Assembly: GCF_021696945.1 (NCBI RefSeq)
Contig: NZ_JACYHE010000029.1
Coordinates: forward strand, 1 to 62,719
DNA from: Streptomyces sp. JJ36
GTDB taxonomy: Bacteria > Actinomycetota > Actinomycetes > Streptomycetales > Streptomycetaceae
Direction of reading: 5' to 3'
Length of the DNA: 62,719 nt
Part shown: piece after piece, positions 52,561 to 62,719 of the stretch
How positions within the stretch are numbered: position 1 is the stretch's first letter
Layout of the letters: the number at the start of each line of letters is the position of its first letter
Made by a program: the position numbers and the translations under genes
Notes under the pieces: model-generated
What the model was told of the DNA's origin: nothing
The model's input: only the letters and a program-made list of their open reading frames with translations
The model's database searches: none

Positions 52561-53079
52561 TCAGCGCTTGCTGTACTGGGTGCCCTTACGGGCCTTCTTG
52601 AGACCGGCCTTCTTCCGCTCCACCGCACGGGCGTCACGGGTGAGGAAGCCGGCCTTCTTCAGCGGGCCGCGGTTGTTGTCCACGTCCGCCTCGTTGAGGG
52701 CGCGGGCCACGCCCAGGCGCAGGGCGCCGGCCTGGCCGGAGATGCCGCCGCCGGCGATGCGGGCGACGACGTCGTAGCGCTCCTCCAGCTCGAGCACCTT
52801 GAAGGGCTCGTTGACCTCCTGCTGGTGCACCTTGTTCGGGAAGTAGCCCTCCAGGGTGCGCCCGTTGATCTTCCAGCGGCCGCTGCCCGGGATGATGCGC
52901 ACCCGGGCGATGGCGTTCTTGCGGCGGCCGGTGCCGGCGGCCGGCTGCGGGTCGCCGAAGCGGGAGGCCAGCGACTCGGAGGTGTACTCCTCCGGGGCGT
53001 CGGGGGTCTCGGTCGTGTACTCCTGGACGCCCTCGTCGACACTCTCGTTGACAGGGGTCTCGGGGGTGGTCTCGGCCAC
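52561..53079 (-). CDS. rpsI: 30S ribosomal protein S9
   Basis: This 172-residue protein has the conserved C-terminal S9 body ([57 protein letters not shown]) after an acidic N-terminal extension of about 45 residues that is common in actinobacteria. It is 42 bases downstream of rplM. Confidence 0.98.
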   Translation of the reverse strand: MAETTPETPVNESVDEGVQEYTTETPDAPEEYTSESLASRFGDPQPAAGTGRRKNAIARVRIIPGSGRWKINGRTLEGYFPNKVHQQEVNEPFKVLELEERYDVVARIAGGGISGQAGALRLGVARALNEADVDNNRGPLKKAGFLTRDARAVERKKAGLKKARKGTQYSKR

Positions 53080-53121
53080 GAGTTCTCCTCGGATTCTCTT
53101 CGTCTTAGGGGGTGGCCGGAC

Positions 53122-53565
53122 TTACTGCGCGACCTGGCTGATCTCGAACGGAACCGGCTGCTGAGCGGCGTGCGGGTGCTGGTCGCCCGCGTAGACCTTC
53201 AGCTTGGAGAGCATCTGCCGGCCCAGGGTGTTCTTGGGAAGCATGCCCTTGACCGCCTTCTCGACGGCCTTCGCCGGGTTCTTCTCGAGGAGCTCGTCGT
53301 AGCGGACGGAACGGAGACCGCCGGGGTAGCCGGAGTGGCGGTAGGCCATCTTCTGGGTCCGCTTGTTGCCGGAGAGGTGCACCTTGTCGGCGTTGACGAT
53401 GATGACGAAGTCACCCGTGTCGACATGGGGCGCGTACACCGGCTTGTGCTTGCCCCGGAGAAGGGTGGCGGCCTGTGAGGCCAGACGGCCCAGGACGACG
53501 TCCTGCGCGTCGATGACGTGCCACTGGCGCTGGACGTCGCCGGGCTTGGGGCTGTACGTACGCAC
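53122..53565 (-). CDS. rplM: 50S ribosomal protein L13
   Basis: This 147-residue protein of standard length begins [34 protein letters not shown], with [31 protein letters not shown] and [16 protein letters not shown] 53565 gives the usual length. It heads the two-gene ribosomal operon. Confidence 0.98.
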   Translation of the reverse strand: MRTYSPKPGDVQRQWHVIDAQDVVLGRLASQAATLLRGKHKPVYAPHVDTGDFVIIVNADKVHLSGNKRTQKMAYRHSGYPGGLRSVRYDELLEKNPAKAVEKAVKGMLPKNTLGRQMLSKLKVYAGDQHPHAAQQPVPFEISQVAQ

Positions 53566-53880
53566 GGTCGTAGCCTTCGCTTCTTCAGTGAGTGTGGTCC
53601 CCCGAGCCGCACGGACTCGGGAGTCGGGTCCTGACAAGGCCACCCGCCGGATCACGGCAGTCATGACCGCACGCGGTGACGCGGGCCGGGTGCGGAATGC
53701 CGGTGCTCGGCCGGTGGGCCGGTGTAAGGGCCCCTCACGTGAGAATGAGCAAGCCGATACACATAACGAACTGGCAGAATACCGGTCCGCATGACCGCGG
53801 TCAAAAACAGGCCCCGCCGCCGTACGGGCCGGCGACGCCCCGCCCGCCCCGCCGGCCGCGGCCCGGCGCCCGGCCCCTGC
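53566..53880. other. 315-bp gap upstream of rplM
   Basis: It holds the promoter and leader of the rplM-rpsI operon on the minus strand. An AT-richer stretch (near 53745-53790) is the likely promoter. An imperfect inverted repeat, GTAAGGG-CCCCTCAC, near 53726-53740 could be a leader structure. No gene was recognised. Confidence 0.4.
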
Positions 53881-55512
53881 TCACCCGGCACGGACCACCC
53901 GGCCCTCCTCCCAGACCGGTTCCGGTGCCTCCCGCACCCGCCCGTCCGCGCCGAAGACCAGGAAGCGGTCGAAGGAGCGCGCGAACCAGCGGTCGTGCGT
54001 CACCGCCAGCACCGTCCCCTCGAACCGCTCCAGCCCCTCCTGCAAGGCCTCCGCGCTCTCCAGGTCCAGATTGTCGGTGGGCTCGTCCAGCAGCAGCGCC
54101 GTCGCCCCGGCCAGCTCCAGCAGCAGGATCTGGAAGCGGGCCTGCTGCCCGCCGGAGAGCCGGTCGAACGGCTGCTCCGCCTGCTGCGCCAGCTCGTACC
54201 GGCGCAGCGCGCTCATCGCCGCGCCCCGGTCCCTGGCGTGCTCCCGCCACAGGATCTCCCGCAGGCTGCGCCCCTCCAGCTCCGGGTGGGCATGGGTCTG
54301 CGCGAAGTGGCCGGGCACCACCCGCGCCCCCAGGCGCCACGCCCCGGCGTGCGCCACCGGCTCCCCCGCCAGCAGCCGCAGGAAGTGCGACTTCCCGGAG
54401 CCGTTCGACCCCAGCACCGCGACCCGCTCCCCGTAGTGCACCTCCAGGTCGAACGGGTCCATCAGCCCGGTGAGCTCCAGCCCCTCGCAGATCACCGCCC
54501 GCACCCCCGTACGACCGCCGCGCAACCGCATCCGGATGTCCTGCTCCCGCGGCGGGCGCTGCGGCGGGCCCGCCTCCTCGAACTTCCGCAGCCGGGTGCG
54601 GGCCGCCTGCAGCCGGGAGGCCATGTCGGAGTTGAAGGCCGCCTTCTGCTGGTACATCTGCACCAGCCGCTTCAACCGCGCGCGCTGTTCGTCCCAGCGG
54701 CGGCGCAGCTCCTCGAAGCGCGCGAAGCGCTCCCGCCGCGCCTCGTGGTACGTGGCGAAGCCGCCGCCGTGCACCCAGACGTCCCCGCCCGCCGGCCCCG
54801 GCTCCACGCTGACCAGCCGGTCCGCCGCACGAGCCAGCAGCTCCCGGTCGTGCGAGACGAAGAGCACCGTCTTCCGGGTCTCCCGCAGCCGCTCCTCCAG
54901 CCACCGCTTGCCGGGCACGTCCAGATAGTTGTCCGGCTCGTCCAGCAGCAGCACCTCGTCCGGGCCGCGCAGCAGCGCCTCCAGCACCAGCCGCTTCTGC
55001 TCGCCGCCGGAGAGGCTGCGCACCTCGCGCCACCGCGCCCGCTCGTACGGCACCCCCAGCGCCGCGGTCGTACACATGTCCCAGAGCGTCTCGGCCTCGT
55101 ACCCCTGGACCTCCGCCCAGTCGGCGAGCGCCTGCGCGTACCGGAGCTGCGCGGCCTCCTCGTCCGGCGGCCCGTCCTCGGCCAGCAGCGCGAGCTCGGC
55201 GTCGTCCACCGCGCGGGCGGCCTCCCGGACGCGCCGCGGGGCCACCGCCACCAGCAGGTCGCGGACGGTCCGCTCGTCCCGTACGGACCCGACGAACTGC
55301 GGCATCACCCCGACGCCGCCCCCGGTGGTCACGGTGCCGCCGTCCGGCCGCAACTCCCCCGCGACCAGCCGCAGCAACGTCGTCTTCCCGGCGCCGTTCG
55401 GGCCCACCAGCGCGGCCGAGACGCCCTCCCCGACCCGGAACGAGGCGTCGGCGAAGAGCGGCCTCCCGTCCGGCAGGTGGTACTCCAGATGCGCTGCCTC
55501 CACATGGCCCAT
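53881..55512 (-). CDS. ABC-F family ATPase
   Basis: This predicted 543-residue protein has two ABC ATPase domains and no membrane segments: first Walker A LVGPNGAGKTTLLRL with signature RSLSGGEQKRLVLEA, and second Walker A VLGSNGSGKSHFLRL with signature DRLSGGQQARFQILL. They are joined by an Arg/Gln-rich linker (RARLKRLVQMYQQKAAFNSDMASRLQAART). ABC-F proteins bind the ribosomal E site; members give resistance to ribosome-targeting antibiotics or aid translation. It ends 315 bases before rplM on the same strand. It could be a self-resistance factor or an ordinary translation factor. Confidence 0.92.
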   Translation of the reverse strand: MGHVEAAHLEYHLPDGRPLFADASFRVGEGVSAALVGPNGAGKTTLLRLVAGELRPDGGTVTTGGGVGVMPQFVGSVRDERTVRDLLVAVAPRRVREAARAVDDAELALLAEDGPPDEEAAQLRYAQALADWAEVQGYEAETLWDMCTTAALGVPYERARWREVRSLSGGEQKRLVLEALLRGPDEVLLLDEPDNYLDVPGKRWLEERLRETRKTVLFVSHDRELLARAADRLVSVEPGPAGGDVWVHGGGFATYHEARRERFARFEELRRRWDEQRARLKRLVQMYQQKAAFNSDMASRLQAARTRLRKFEEAGPPQRPPREQDIRMRLRGGRTGVRAVICEGLELTGLMDPFDLEVHYGERVAVLGSNGSGKSHFLRLLAGEPVAHAGAWRLGARVVPGHFAQTHAHPELEGRSLREILWREHARDRGAAMSALRRYELAQQAEQPFDRLSGGQQARFQILLLELAGATALLLDEPTDNLDLESAEALQEGLERFEGTVLAVTHDRWFARSFDRFLVFGADGRVREAPEPVWEEGRVVRAG

Positions 55513-55580
55513 GCCGCGGATTCTCCCGAGGCCCGCCGGTGCGGGGCCAACGGTTTTCCGGGCCGCATAAGATGCGCCCC

Positions 55581-56417
55581 ATGAGCTTTGGGCAGGGGGG
55601 TCCCGCATGGGGGCCCGGGGGTTCCTCGACTCCGGACTGGGCCGCGCTCGCCGAGCAGGCCGAGCGTAAGCGGGCCCGCCGCAGACGCTGGCTGCTGGCG
55701 GGCGGCGGAGCACTGGCCACGGCCGCCGTGGCCGGCATCGTGGCGGTCGCGGTGATCAGCGAGGGCGGCGGCTCCAGTCCGTCGGCGAAGCCGTCGGAGT
55801 CGCTGCCCCCGCCCGGGGACCTGCCCTCCGAGCCGACCGGCCCCCAGCCCTCGTTCGCCACCGAGCGGCCGCCCGCCCCGCCGGAGGACTACCTCAAGGA
55901 CCCGGCGAAGGACACCGCCCCCCTCGGGGAGGACACCCTCTTCCCCGACGAGAAGGTCACCGTCCGGGGCCGGCAGTACCAGCGCGCCGAGACCGACACC
56001 GCGAAGAAGTGCGCCGACGCCGCCCAGCAGGACCTCGTCCCGGTGCTGAGGAAGCACGGCTGCGAGAAGCTCTTCCGCGCCACCTACGAGCGGGACGGCC
56101 TGGCCTTCACCCTCGGCATCGCGGTCTTCGGCTCCGAGGCCGCCGCCGCCGAGGTCAAGTCCGGCTACGAGCCCAACGTCGCCGCCCTCCCCGGCGGCGG
56201 GGTCCCCGACTTCTGCCGCGTGGTGCTCTGCCGCACGACGGTCAACGCCCTGGGCCGGTACGCCTTCTTCACCATCGCCGGGCACACCGACGGGACCCCC
56301 GCGGGCGACGACGACGAGAAGGCCAAGCAAGCGGCCCTGGACGGCTCCTACTTCGGCCACGACCGCCTCATGGAACGCGGCAAGCGCCAGTCCGAGGCCG
56401 ACGCGGCAGCGGGCTGA
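55581..56417 (+). CDS. Membrane-anchored protein of unknown function, probably leaderless mRNA
   Basis: This predicted 278-residue protein has a Gly/Pro-rich cytosolic N-terminus, a basic stop-transfer (ERKRARRRRW) and one membrane helix (LLAGGGALATAAVAGIVAVAVI). An extracytoplasmic domain of about 170 residues follows, with paired Cys (KKCADAAQQDLVPVLRKHGCEKLF and FCRVVLC). No ribosome binding site precedes ATG 55581, but a TAAGAT -10-like element lies at 55567-55572, so translation may begin at or near the mRNA 5' end. An in-frame ATG at 55572 would lie within that element. Function unknown. Confidence 0.8.
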   Translation: MSFGQGGPAWGPGGSSTPDWAALAEQAERKRARRRRWLLAGGGALATAAVAGIVAVAVISEGGGSSPSAKPSESLPPPGDLPSEPTGPQPSFATERPPAPPEDYLKDPAKDTAPLGEDTLFPDEKVTVRGRQYQRAETDTAKKCADAAQQDLVPVLRKHGCEKLFRATYERDGLAFTLGIAVFGSEAAAAEVKSGYEPNVAALPGGGVPDFCRVVLCRTTVNALGRYAFFTIAGHTDGTPAGDDDEKAKQAALDGSYFGHDRLMERGKRQSEADAAAG

Positions 56418-56862
56418 CGGCCTGACGGCCGGGGCCCCGTCCGTACGGCCGCCCGTTTCCCGGTTTCGCCCGGGCACCCCGGGTCTGCCCATCGGGGCCC
56501 GCCCGCGCCCGCCGACGGTCCGCCCCGCCGGCCCACGACCCGCGTCCGCCTGCGCGCCGGCGACCGGCGCGGCCAGGCACGACCACGTCCACGGCTCGCC
56601 GCGCACGGACTCGACGCGGGCCCACGGCGCACCGAACGGACGCGCCGACCCCTTGTCCGCCCGTGCGGACCGACGGGCCCGGCCGTGCGACGGCCCGCGG
56701 CCGCCCGCCTGCGCGCCGACGGCGACCACATCCACGGCACGTGGGCGCACCGGATCGCTGATCCTGTGGCCGCCGTGACACGGCCGGTGCTCCCGGAGCA
56801 CCGGCCGCCCCGCCCGAGCGCGGCCCCGGCGACGGGCACCAGCGCGCGCTGCGCGGCGCCGC
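56418..56862. other. 445-bp gap between convergent genes
   Basis: No protein-like frame was seen in this GC-rich stretch. It contains the terminator at 56781-56807 and short repeats of the CTGACGGCC type near 56416-56430. Confidence 0.5.
56781..56807. terminator. Palindromic terminator between convergent genes
   Basis: CGGCCGGTGCTCC and GGAGCACCGGCCG are exact complements flanking a single C, about 55 bases before the lipoprotein stop. Confidence 0.75.
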
Positions 56863-57660
56863 TCAGCCGGCGAGCTTCGCCGTCTGCGCCTCCACCAGCG
56901 CGGCCGGCACCTGCACGTCCCCCTTCTTCTCGGCGGTGAAGCTGACGGCCATGAAGAAGGCGAGCACGTTGCCCTTCCGGTGCACCGCGAAGGCCGAGCC
57001 CGGGATCTCCTTGCCCTGCTCGTCGGTGGTGACCATGGAGAAGGTCACCGCCTCGTCCCCGCCCCGCGCCGGAGCGTCCGTCGTGAGGCTGTCCACCCGC
57101 TGCTCGGTCCCGTTCACGGTGAACGTGCCCTCGCACCCCTGGAGCTGCTCGCGGAACTCCGCCAGCACCCCCTGGGCGCCCTTCCCCTCGTAGGTGGAGA
57201 GCCCCATCCGGACGACCGTCGCCCCGAGCGCGTCCTCGAGGGCCCGGTCCATCTCCTCCTCGGTGGTGTTCTCGTCCAGCGACGGGGTGCCCCCCGGCTT
57301 CTCCTGGGCGTCGCGCAGCACGGTGGCGGCCGGATCACCCGCCGCCGCCGTGGCGATCGCGTCCACCACGGGCCGGCACGAGGCCGGCTTGACCGCCCCC
57401 GGCTGCTCCGCGAGGTCCTTCTCCGTCGCCTTCTCGATGCGGTGGCCCTCGACGTCCCCCTGCTTCAGCGCCCGCTTCTCCAGCTCGGCAGCGGTCAGCG
57501 GCTCGGCGTTCTCCGCCGCCGGCTTCTCCTGCGCGGACGCGTCCTTCCCGCCGCCCTCGGCGCCGTCCTTCCCGCCATCGCCGCCGCACCCGGCCACCAG
57601 CGCCAGCGCCGCCGCCACCGCGGCCGCCGACAGACCCGTGCGCCGCAGCTTCTCGCCCAT
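56863..57660 (-). CDS. Lipoprotein of unknown function
   Basis: This predicted 265-residue lipoprotein has a signal peptide with a clear lipobox (LALVAGCGG). A Lys/Glu/Gly-rich linker and a domain of about 190 residues follow (LKQGDVEGHRIEKATEKDL ... FAVHRKGNVLAFFMAVSF), similar in character to other streptomycete PknH-sensor-like or LpqN-like lipoproteins. The ligand is unknown. GGGAGAC precedes the ATG. The 390-bp region 57661-58050 upstream is shared with the divergent aminopeptidase gene; no clear regulatory site was identified there. Confidence 0.82.
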   Translation of the reverse strand: MGEKLRRTGLSAAAVAAALALVAGCGGDGGKDGAEGGGKDASAQEKPAAENAEPLTAAELEKRALKQGDVEGHRIEKATEKDLAEQPGAVKPASCRPVVDAIATAAAGDPAATVLRDAQEKPGGTPSLDENTTEEEMDRALEDALGATVVRMGLSTYEGKGAQGVLAEFREQLQGCEGTFTVNGTEQRVDSLTTDAPARGGDEAVTFSMVTTDEQGKEIPGSAFAVHRKGNVLAFFMAVSFTAEKKGDVQVPAALVEAQTAKLAG

Positions 57661-57786
57661 GTCTCCCACTTTCCGGTCTCCGCTCCCCGTCTCGTACGCG
57701 CCCCCTCGGGGCGCCGGATCGTGATGGTTCACGGCTCGCGACGCCCGGGGCAACCGGCGATGTCGGGCATAGCCGGATCTCCGTGA

Positions 57787-59679
<1,893 letters not shown>

Positions 59680-59948
59680 CACCCCCGCCGAGTCCCCCGG
59701 GGTGAGGCGTCCTCCCGGCGTGCCGGTCCGGCACGTCCCACCGACGCCCCGGCCGGACGCGCCACCCGGACCCGGGCGCACCGCACCGCGCCCTGCGCCC
59801 CCGCCGAGGGCGAACGGCGCCCCGGTGCGGGGCCGCACCACCCCCGCGGCTCCGCACCACCGCACGACCGCGCGTACCACCCCCCGGCCCCGCAGCCGCG
59901 CCGCCGGGGGGCTCCACCCCACACCCCACGCCGGAAGTGAGGCACCCC

Positions 59949-62039
59949 ATGACAGGCAGACGCTCCCGCAGACCCTCCCGGGACTCGGGTCCCGCCGGAC
60001 CCGCACGACCCGCCCGGAGGCGGGCGGCCGCGCGCGGCGCGCTGATCGCCGGCTCCGTGGCCGCGCTGTTCGCCACCGCGGCCCTCGGCTCCCCCGCCCA
60101 GGCCGCCCCGGACCCCGACCCGCCGCAGGGCACCGTCCGCGGCCTGGACAGCGCCGACCGCGTACCGGGCAGCTACCTCGTCGTCCTCGACTCCGCCGCC
60201 TCCCTCGCCGGCTCCCCGGCCGCCGCCGCGGACGCGCTCACCGACGAGCACGGCGGCCGGGTCACCCACGTCTACTCCACCGCCCTGAACGGCTTCGCCC
60301 TCCGTACGGACGAACGCACCGCCCGCGAACTGGCGGCCGACCCGTCCGTCGCCTACGTCGAGGCGGACCAGCGGGTGCAGGCCACCGGCACCCAGCCGAA
60401 CCCGCCGTCCTGGGGCCTGGACCGCGTCGACCAGGCCGAGCTGCCGCTCGACGACAGCTACACCTACCCGGACACCTCCGGCGGCGTCACCGCCTACATC
60501 ATCGACACCGGCATCCGCACCACCCACTCCGACTTCGGCGGCCGCGCCCGCTGGGGCACCAACACCACCGGGGACGGCCGCACCACCGACTGCAACGGCC
60601 ACGGCACCCATGTCGCCGGCACCACCGCCGGCGGCGACCACGGCGTCGCCAAGGAGGCCGACCTGGTCGCGGTCAAGGTGCTCGGCTGCGACGGCAACGG
60701 CACCACGGCGGGCGTGGTCGACGGCGTCGACTGGGTCACGCGGAACGCCTCCGGCCCCTCCGTCGCCAACATGAGCCTCGGCGGCGGCAACTCCACCGCC
60801 CTCGACAACGCGGTCAAGTCCTCCATCGCGGCCGGCATCACCTACGCCGTGGCGGCCGGCAACGACAGCTCCGACGCCTGCTCCGGCTCCCCCAACCGCG
60901 TCCCCGAGGCAATCACCACCGGCGCCACCACCAGCAGCGACGGCCGCTCGTACTTCTCCAACTACGGAAGCTGCCTGGACCTCTTCGCCCCCGGCAGCTC
61001 CATCACCTCGGCCTGGATCGGCAGCGACACCGACACCCACACCATCAGCGGCACCTCCATGGCGTCCCCGCACGTCGCCGGCGCTGCGGTGCTGGTGAAG
61101 GGCGCGAACCCGTCCTGGACGCCGCAGCAGGTCCGCGACCACCTGGTCGGCCTCGCCACCCCGGGCGTCGTCGGCTCCCCCGGCAGCGGCTCCCCCAACC
61201 TGCTGCTGCGCGTGCCCGCCCCCGGCGACCCCGACCCGGAGAACGACTTCGCGCTCTCCGTCACCCCGGACTCCGCCTCGGTCACCGCCGGCGAGAGCGC
61301 CGGCGCCACCCTGGGCACCGAGGTCACCTCGGGCAGCGCCGAGACCGTCACGCTCTCCGCCTCCGGGCTGCCCGCCGGCACCGACGCCGCCTTCGACCCG
61401 TCCTCCGTGACGGCCGGGGAGTCCGCACAGGTCACCCTCGCCACCTCGGCCTCCACCCCGAACGGCACCTACCAGGTCTCCCTCACCGGGCGCTCCGCCT
61501 CCGCCGAACACAGCGTCACCTTCACCCTGACGGTGACCGGCGGCACCGAGCCCGAGTGCACCCCCGGCCAGCTCCTGGCCAACCCGGGCTTCGAGTCGGG
61601 TGAGACCGGCTGGACCGTCACCGACCAGGTCATCGGTCAGTGGAGCAGCCAGGGACAGCCGCCGCACGCCGGCTCCTGGAACGCCTGGTTCAACGGCTAC
61701 GGCCGGACCAGCACCGACCAGCTCCGGCAGAACGTCACCCTGCCGGAGGGCTGCTCCTCCTACGAGCTGAGCTACCAGCTGCACATCGACTCCGCCGAGT
61801 ACACCTCCTCCACGGCGTACGACACCTTCCGCGTCGAGATCCTCACGGCCGACGGCTCGCAGGTGCTGGACACCCTGGACACGTACTCGAACCTGGACGA
61901 GAACAGCGGGTACGCCCGGCACACAGCCGACCTGGGCACGTACGCCGGCCAGGAGATCCGGCTGCGCTTCACCGGCGAGGAGGACGTCTCGCTCCAGACC
62001 TCCTTCGTCCTCGACGACACGGCGGTCGACGTCTCCTGA
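59949..62039 (+). CDS. Secreted subtilisin-like (S8) serine protease with C-terminal adhesive domains
   Basis: This predicted 696-residue exported protease has an Arg-rich signal peptide (residues 1-50) and an inhibitor I9 propeptide (VPGSYLVVLDSAASL ... VAYVEADQRV). The S8 domain has the triad Asp in YIIDTGI, His in GHGTHVAGT and Ser in SGTSMASPHVAGA. An Ig-like domain (about 425-530) and a C-terminal carbohydrate- or protein-binding beta-sandwich (LLANPGFESGETGWTV onward) follow. ATG 59949 has GTGAGG upstream. It lies next to the aminopeptidase on the same strand, and the two probably act together in extracellular protein use. Confidence 0.94.
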   Translation: MTGRRSRRPSRDSGPAGPARPARRRAAARGALIAGSVAALFATAALGSPAQAAPDPDPPQGTVRGLDSADRVPGSYLVVLDSAASLAGSPAAAADALTDEHGGRVTHVYSTALNGFALRTDERTARELAADPSVAYVEADQRVQATGTQPNPPSWGLDRVDQAELPLDDSYTYPDTSGGVTAYIIDTGIRTTHSDFGGRARWGTNTTGDGRTTDCNGHGTHVAGTTAGGDHGVAKEADLVAVKVLGCDGNGTTAGVVDGVDWVTRNASGPSVANMSLGGGNSTALDNAVKSSIAAGITYAVAAGNDSSDACSGSPNRVPEAITTGATTSSDGRSYFSNYGSCLDLFAPGSSITSAWIGSDTDTHTISGTSMASPHVAGAAVLVKGANPSWTPQQVRDHLVGLATPGVVGSPGSGSPNLLLRVPAPGDPDPENDFALSVTPDSASVTAGESAGATLGTEVTSGSAETVTLSASGLPAGTDAAFDPSSVTAGESAQVTLATSASTPNGTYQVSLTGRSASAEHSVTFTLTVTGGTEPECTPGQLLANPGFESGETGWTVTDQVIGQWSSQGQPPHAGSWNAWFNGYGRTSTDQLRQNVTLPEGCSSYELSYQLHIDSAEYTSSTAYDTFRVEILTADGSQVLDTLDTYSNLDENSGYARHTADLGTYAGQEIRLRFTGEEDVSLQTSFVLDDTAVDVS

Positions 62040-62060
62040 CGCTCCGCCGCCGTCCCCAGC

Positions 62061-62102
62061 CGTCCCCTGACGCCCGCTGACCTCCGCCGGCGTCAGGGGA
62101 CG
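62061..62102 (+). terminator. Terminator after the S8 protease
   Basis: CGTCCCCTGACGCC and GGCGTCAGGGGACG pair perfectly over 14 bp with a 14-base loop, 22 bases after the stop. Confidence 0.82.
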
Positions 62103-62447
62103 CCCACCCGGCGTCCCGGCCACCGGACCGGCTCCCTCCACGCCCGGAGCCGCCCACCGGCCGCACCGTGCGTCGTTCTCGTGCAGTGGCGAAACCGGGT
62201 CCCGGCGGATCACCTCGCTGACAAACGCACTGACCGTTGCACTCGGAACGCGAACAAAATCGACAGGGCGAGTTGAGGACCAGGGGGCCGGAATCTCACC
62301 CGAGCTCCGAGCACCGAGCACGTGTGCTGGGCGTCCGCTCTCACTTGCGTTCTCACAGGTGAACAGCGGTCTCAGAGTCCGGGGAAGGCCGCTGGCACCC
62401 GCCGCTTGCGGGTCCGGTTGCCGTCAGCACCCCACCGGCAGACGTCT
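62103..62447. other. 345-bp stretch without a recognised gene
   Basis: It is less GC-rich than its surroundings (around 62215-62290). No tRNA cloverleaf, terminal inverted repeat or convincing reading frame was found. Confidence 0.4.
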
Positions 62448-62719
62448 ACTACCGGACGAGCGTAGCGGGATCGATTGCGATGGGGATCGGGAAATCCAGG
62501 TGGGTGGTCGCGCCCGCGAGAGCATTCGTCCGCTCCAGGAACCGGTCGTCTTCCAGTTCGTAGACGGCGAGCCTCGGGGCCGGGTCGAACCAGGGCCAGA
62601 AGTACGGAACGGCGGCCTCCGCAACCACATGGGCTTGCCCCTGCGGTCCACGGTGCGGTTTCCGGAGACCGAGGCCACCGAGGGTCTGGCCGGTACGTAC
62701 TCCTACCGGCAGAGCTACA
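62448..62719 (-). CDS. Uma2-family endonuclease-like protein, C-terminal part (cut by window edge)
   Basis: In this frame the minus strand stays open from the right edge to a TAG (complement of 62448-62450). The last 60 or so residues (VVAEAAVPYFWPWFDPAPRLAVYELEDDRF ... LDFPIPIAIDPATLVR) match the end of Uma2-type restriction-endonuclease-fold proteins, which are very numerous in streptomycetes. The visible upstream part is not convincingly Uma2, so the gene may be degenerate. A longer open frame in another register (62424-62678) gives only Arg/Ser/Pro-rich sequence and is rejected. Confidence 0.5.

Noticed and set aside
62103..62447. tRNA gene or attachment site at the right edge
   Set aside because: No cloverleaf could be folded and no CCA-end or repeated att-like sequence was found.

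Overview
The window is very GC-rich DNA from an actinomycete, almost certainly Streptomyces or a close relative. The evidence is near-uniform G/C at third codon positions, GTG starts, rare TTA codons, secreted proteins with ricin-type and protease domains, and a housekeeping block in actinomycete order (rplM-rpsI-glmM ... glmS-acpS-nnrD-alr-tsaE ... tsaB-rimI-tsaD). No rRNA, tRNA or CRISPR array was recognised.

Layout. (1) 1-1481: a truncated secreted protein and a THUMP-like methyltransferase. (2) 1.6-22.8 kb: a compact biosynthetic island in eight transcription units. The + strand operon at 1756-7539 encodes a YbaK-type deacylase, a class II aminoacyl-tRNA-synthetase-like enzyme without an anticodon domain, an MFS exporter and two ATP-grasp ligases. 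Minus-strand operons encode a flavin monooxygenase with an SDR; class II DAHP synthase, a DhbA-like dehydrogenase, PhzD, PhzE and a YdhR-like protein; and a LuxE/EhpF-like plus LuxC-like carboxylate reductase pair. A DsbA-like protein with an orphan LuxR DNA-binding domain, a pirin, a WrbA quinone reductase and a transaldolase-like protein follow. (3) 22.9-27.7 kb: two large secreted carbohydrate-active proteins sharing an apparently identical 414-bp ricin module. (4) 28.1-34.4 kb: a fused aminodeoxychorismate synthase with a methyltransferase, a GAF/PucR-type regulator with TTA codons, and a transposase-derived protein. (5) 34.6-55.5 kb: the housekeeping block, with an iron-box-controlled 64-residue protein, a GAF-SpoIIE phosphatase, a DrrAB-like ABC exporter and an ABC-F protein. 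(6) 55.6-62.7 kb: membrane and lipoproteins, an M28 aminopeptidase, a subtilisin, and the end of a Uma2-like gene.

Proposed working of the island (inference from families). DAHP synthase raises chorismate supply. PhzE makes 2-amino-2-deoxyisochorismate, PhzD gives dihydro-3-hydroxyanthranilate, and the DhbA-like SDR oxidises this to 3-hydroxyanthranilate. The LuxE/LuxC pair would reduce an aryl carboxylate to an aldehyde and the flavoenzyme would hydroxylate the ring. The ATP-grasp and synthetase-like enzymes would add amino acids, and the MFS protein would export the product. PhzF, PhzA/B and PhzG are absent, so this is not an ordinary phenazine cluster. Pirin and WrbA fit protection from a quinone or aminophenol product.

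The most striking non-coding signal is a 14-bp dyad with consensus GACYTGACGRAGTC. It occurs once for each of the eight transcription units of the 1.6-22.8 kb island, oriented with transcription in every case, and I did not see it in the housekeeping block. It ties the island into one apparent regulon and marks its limits.
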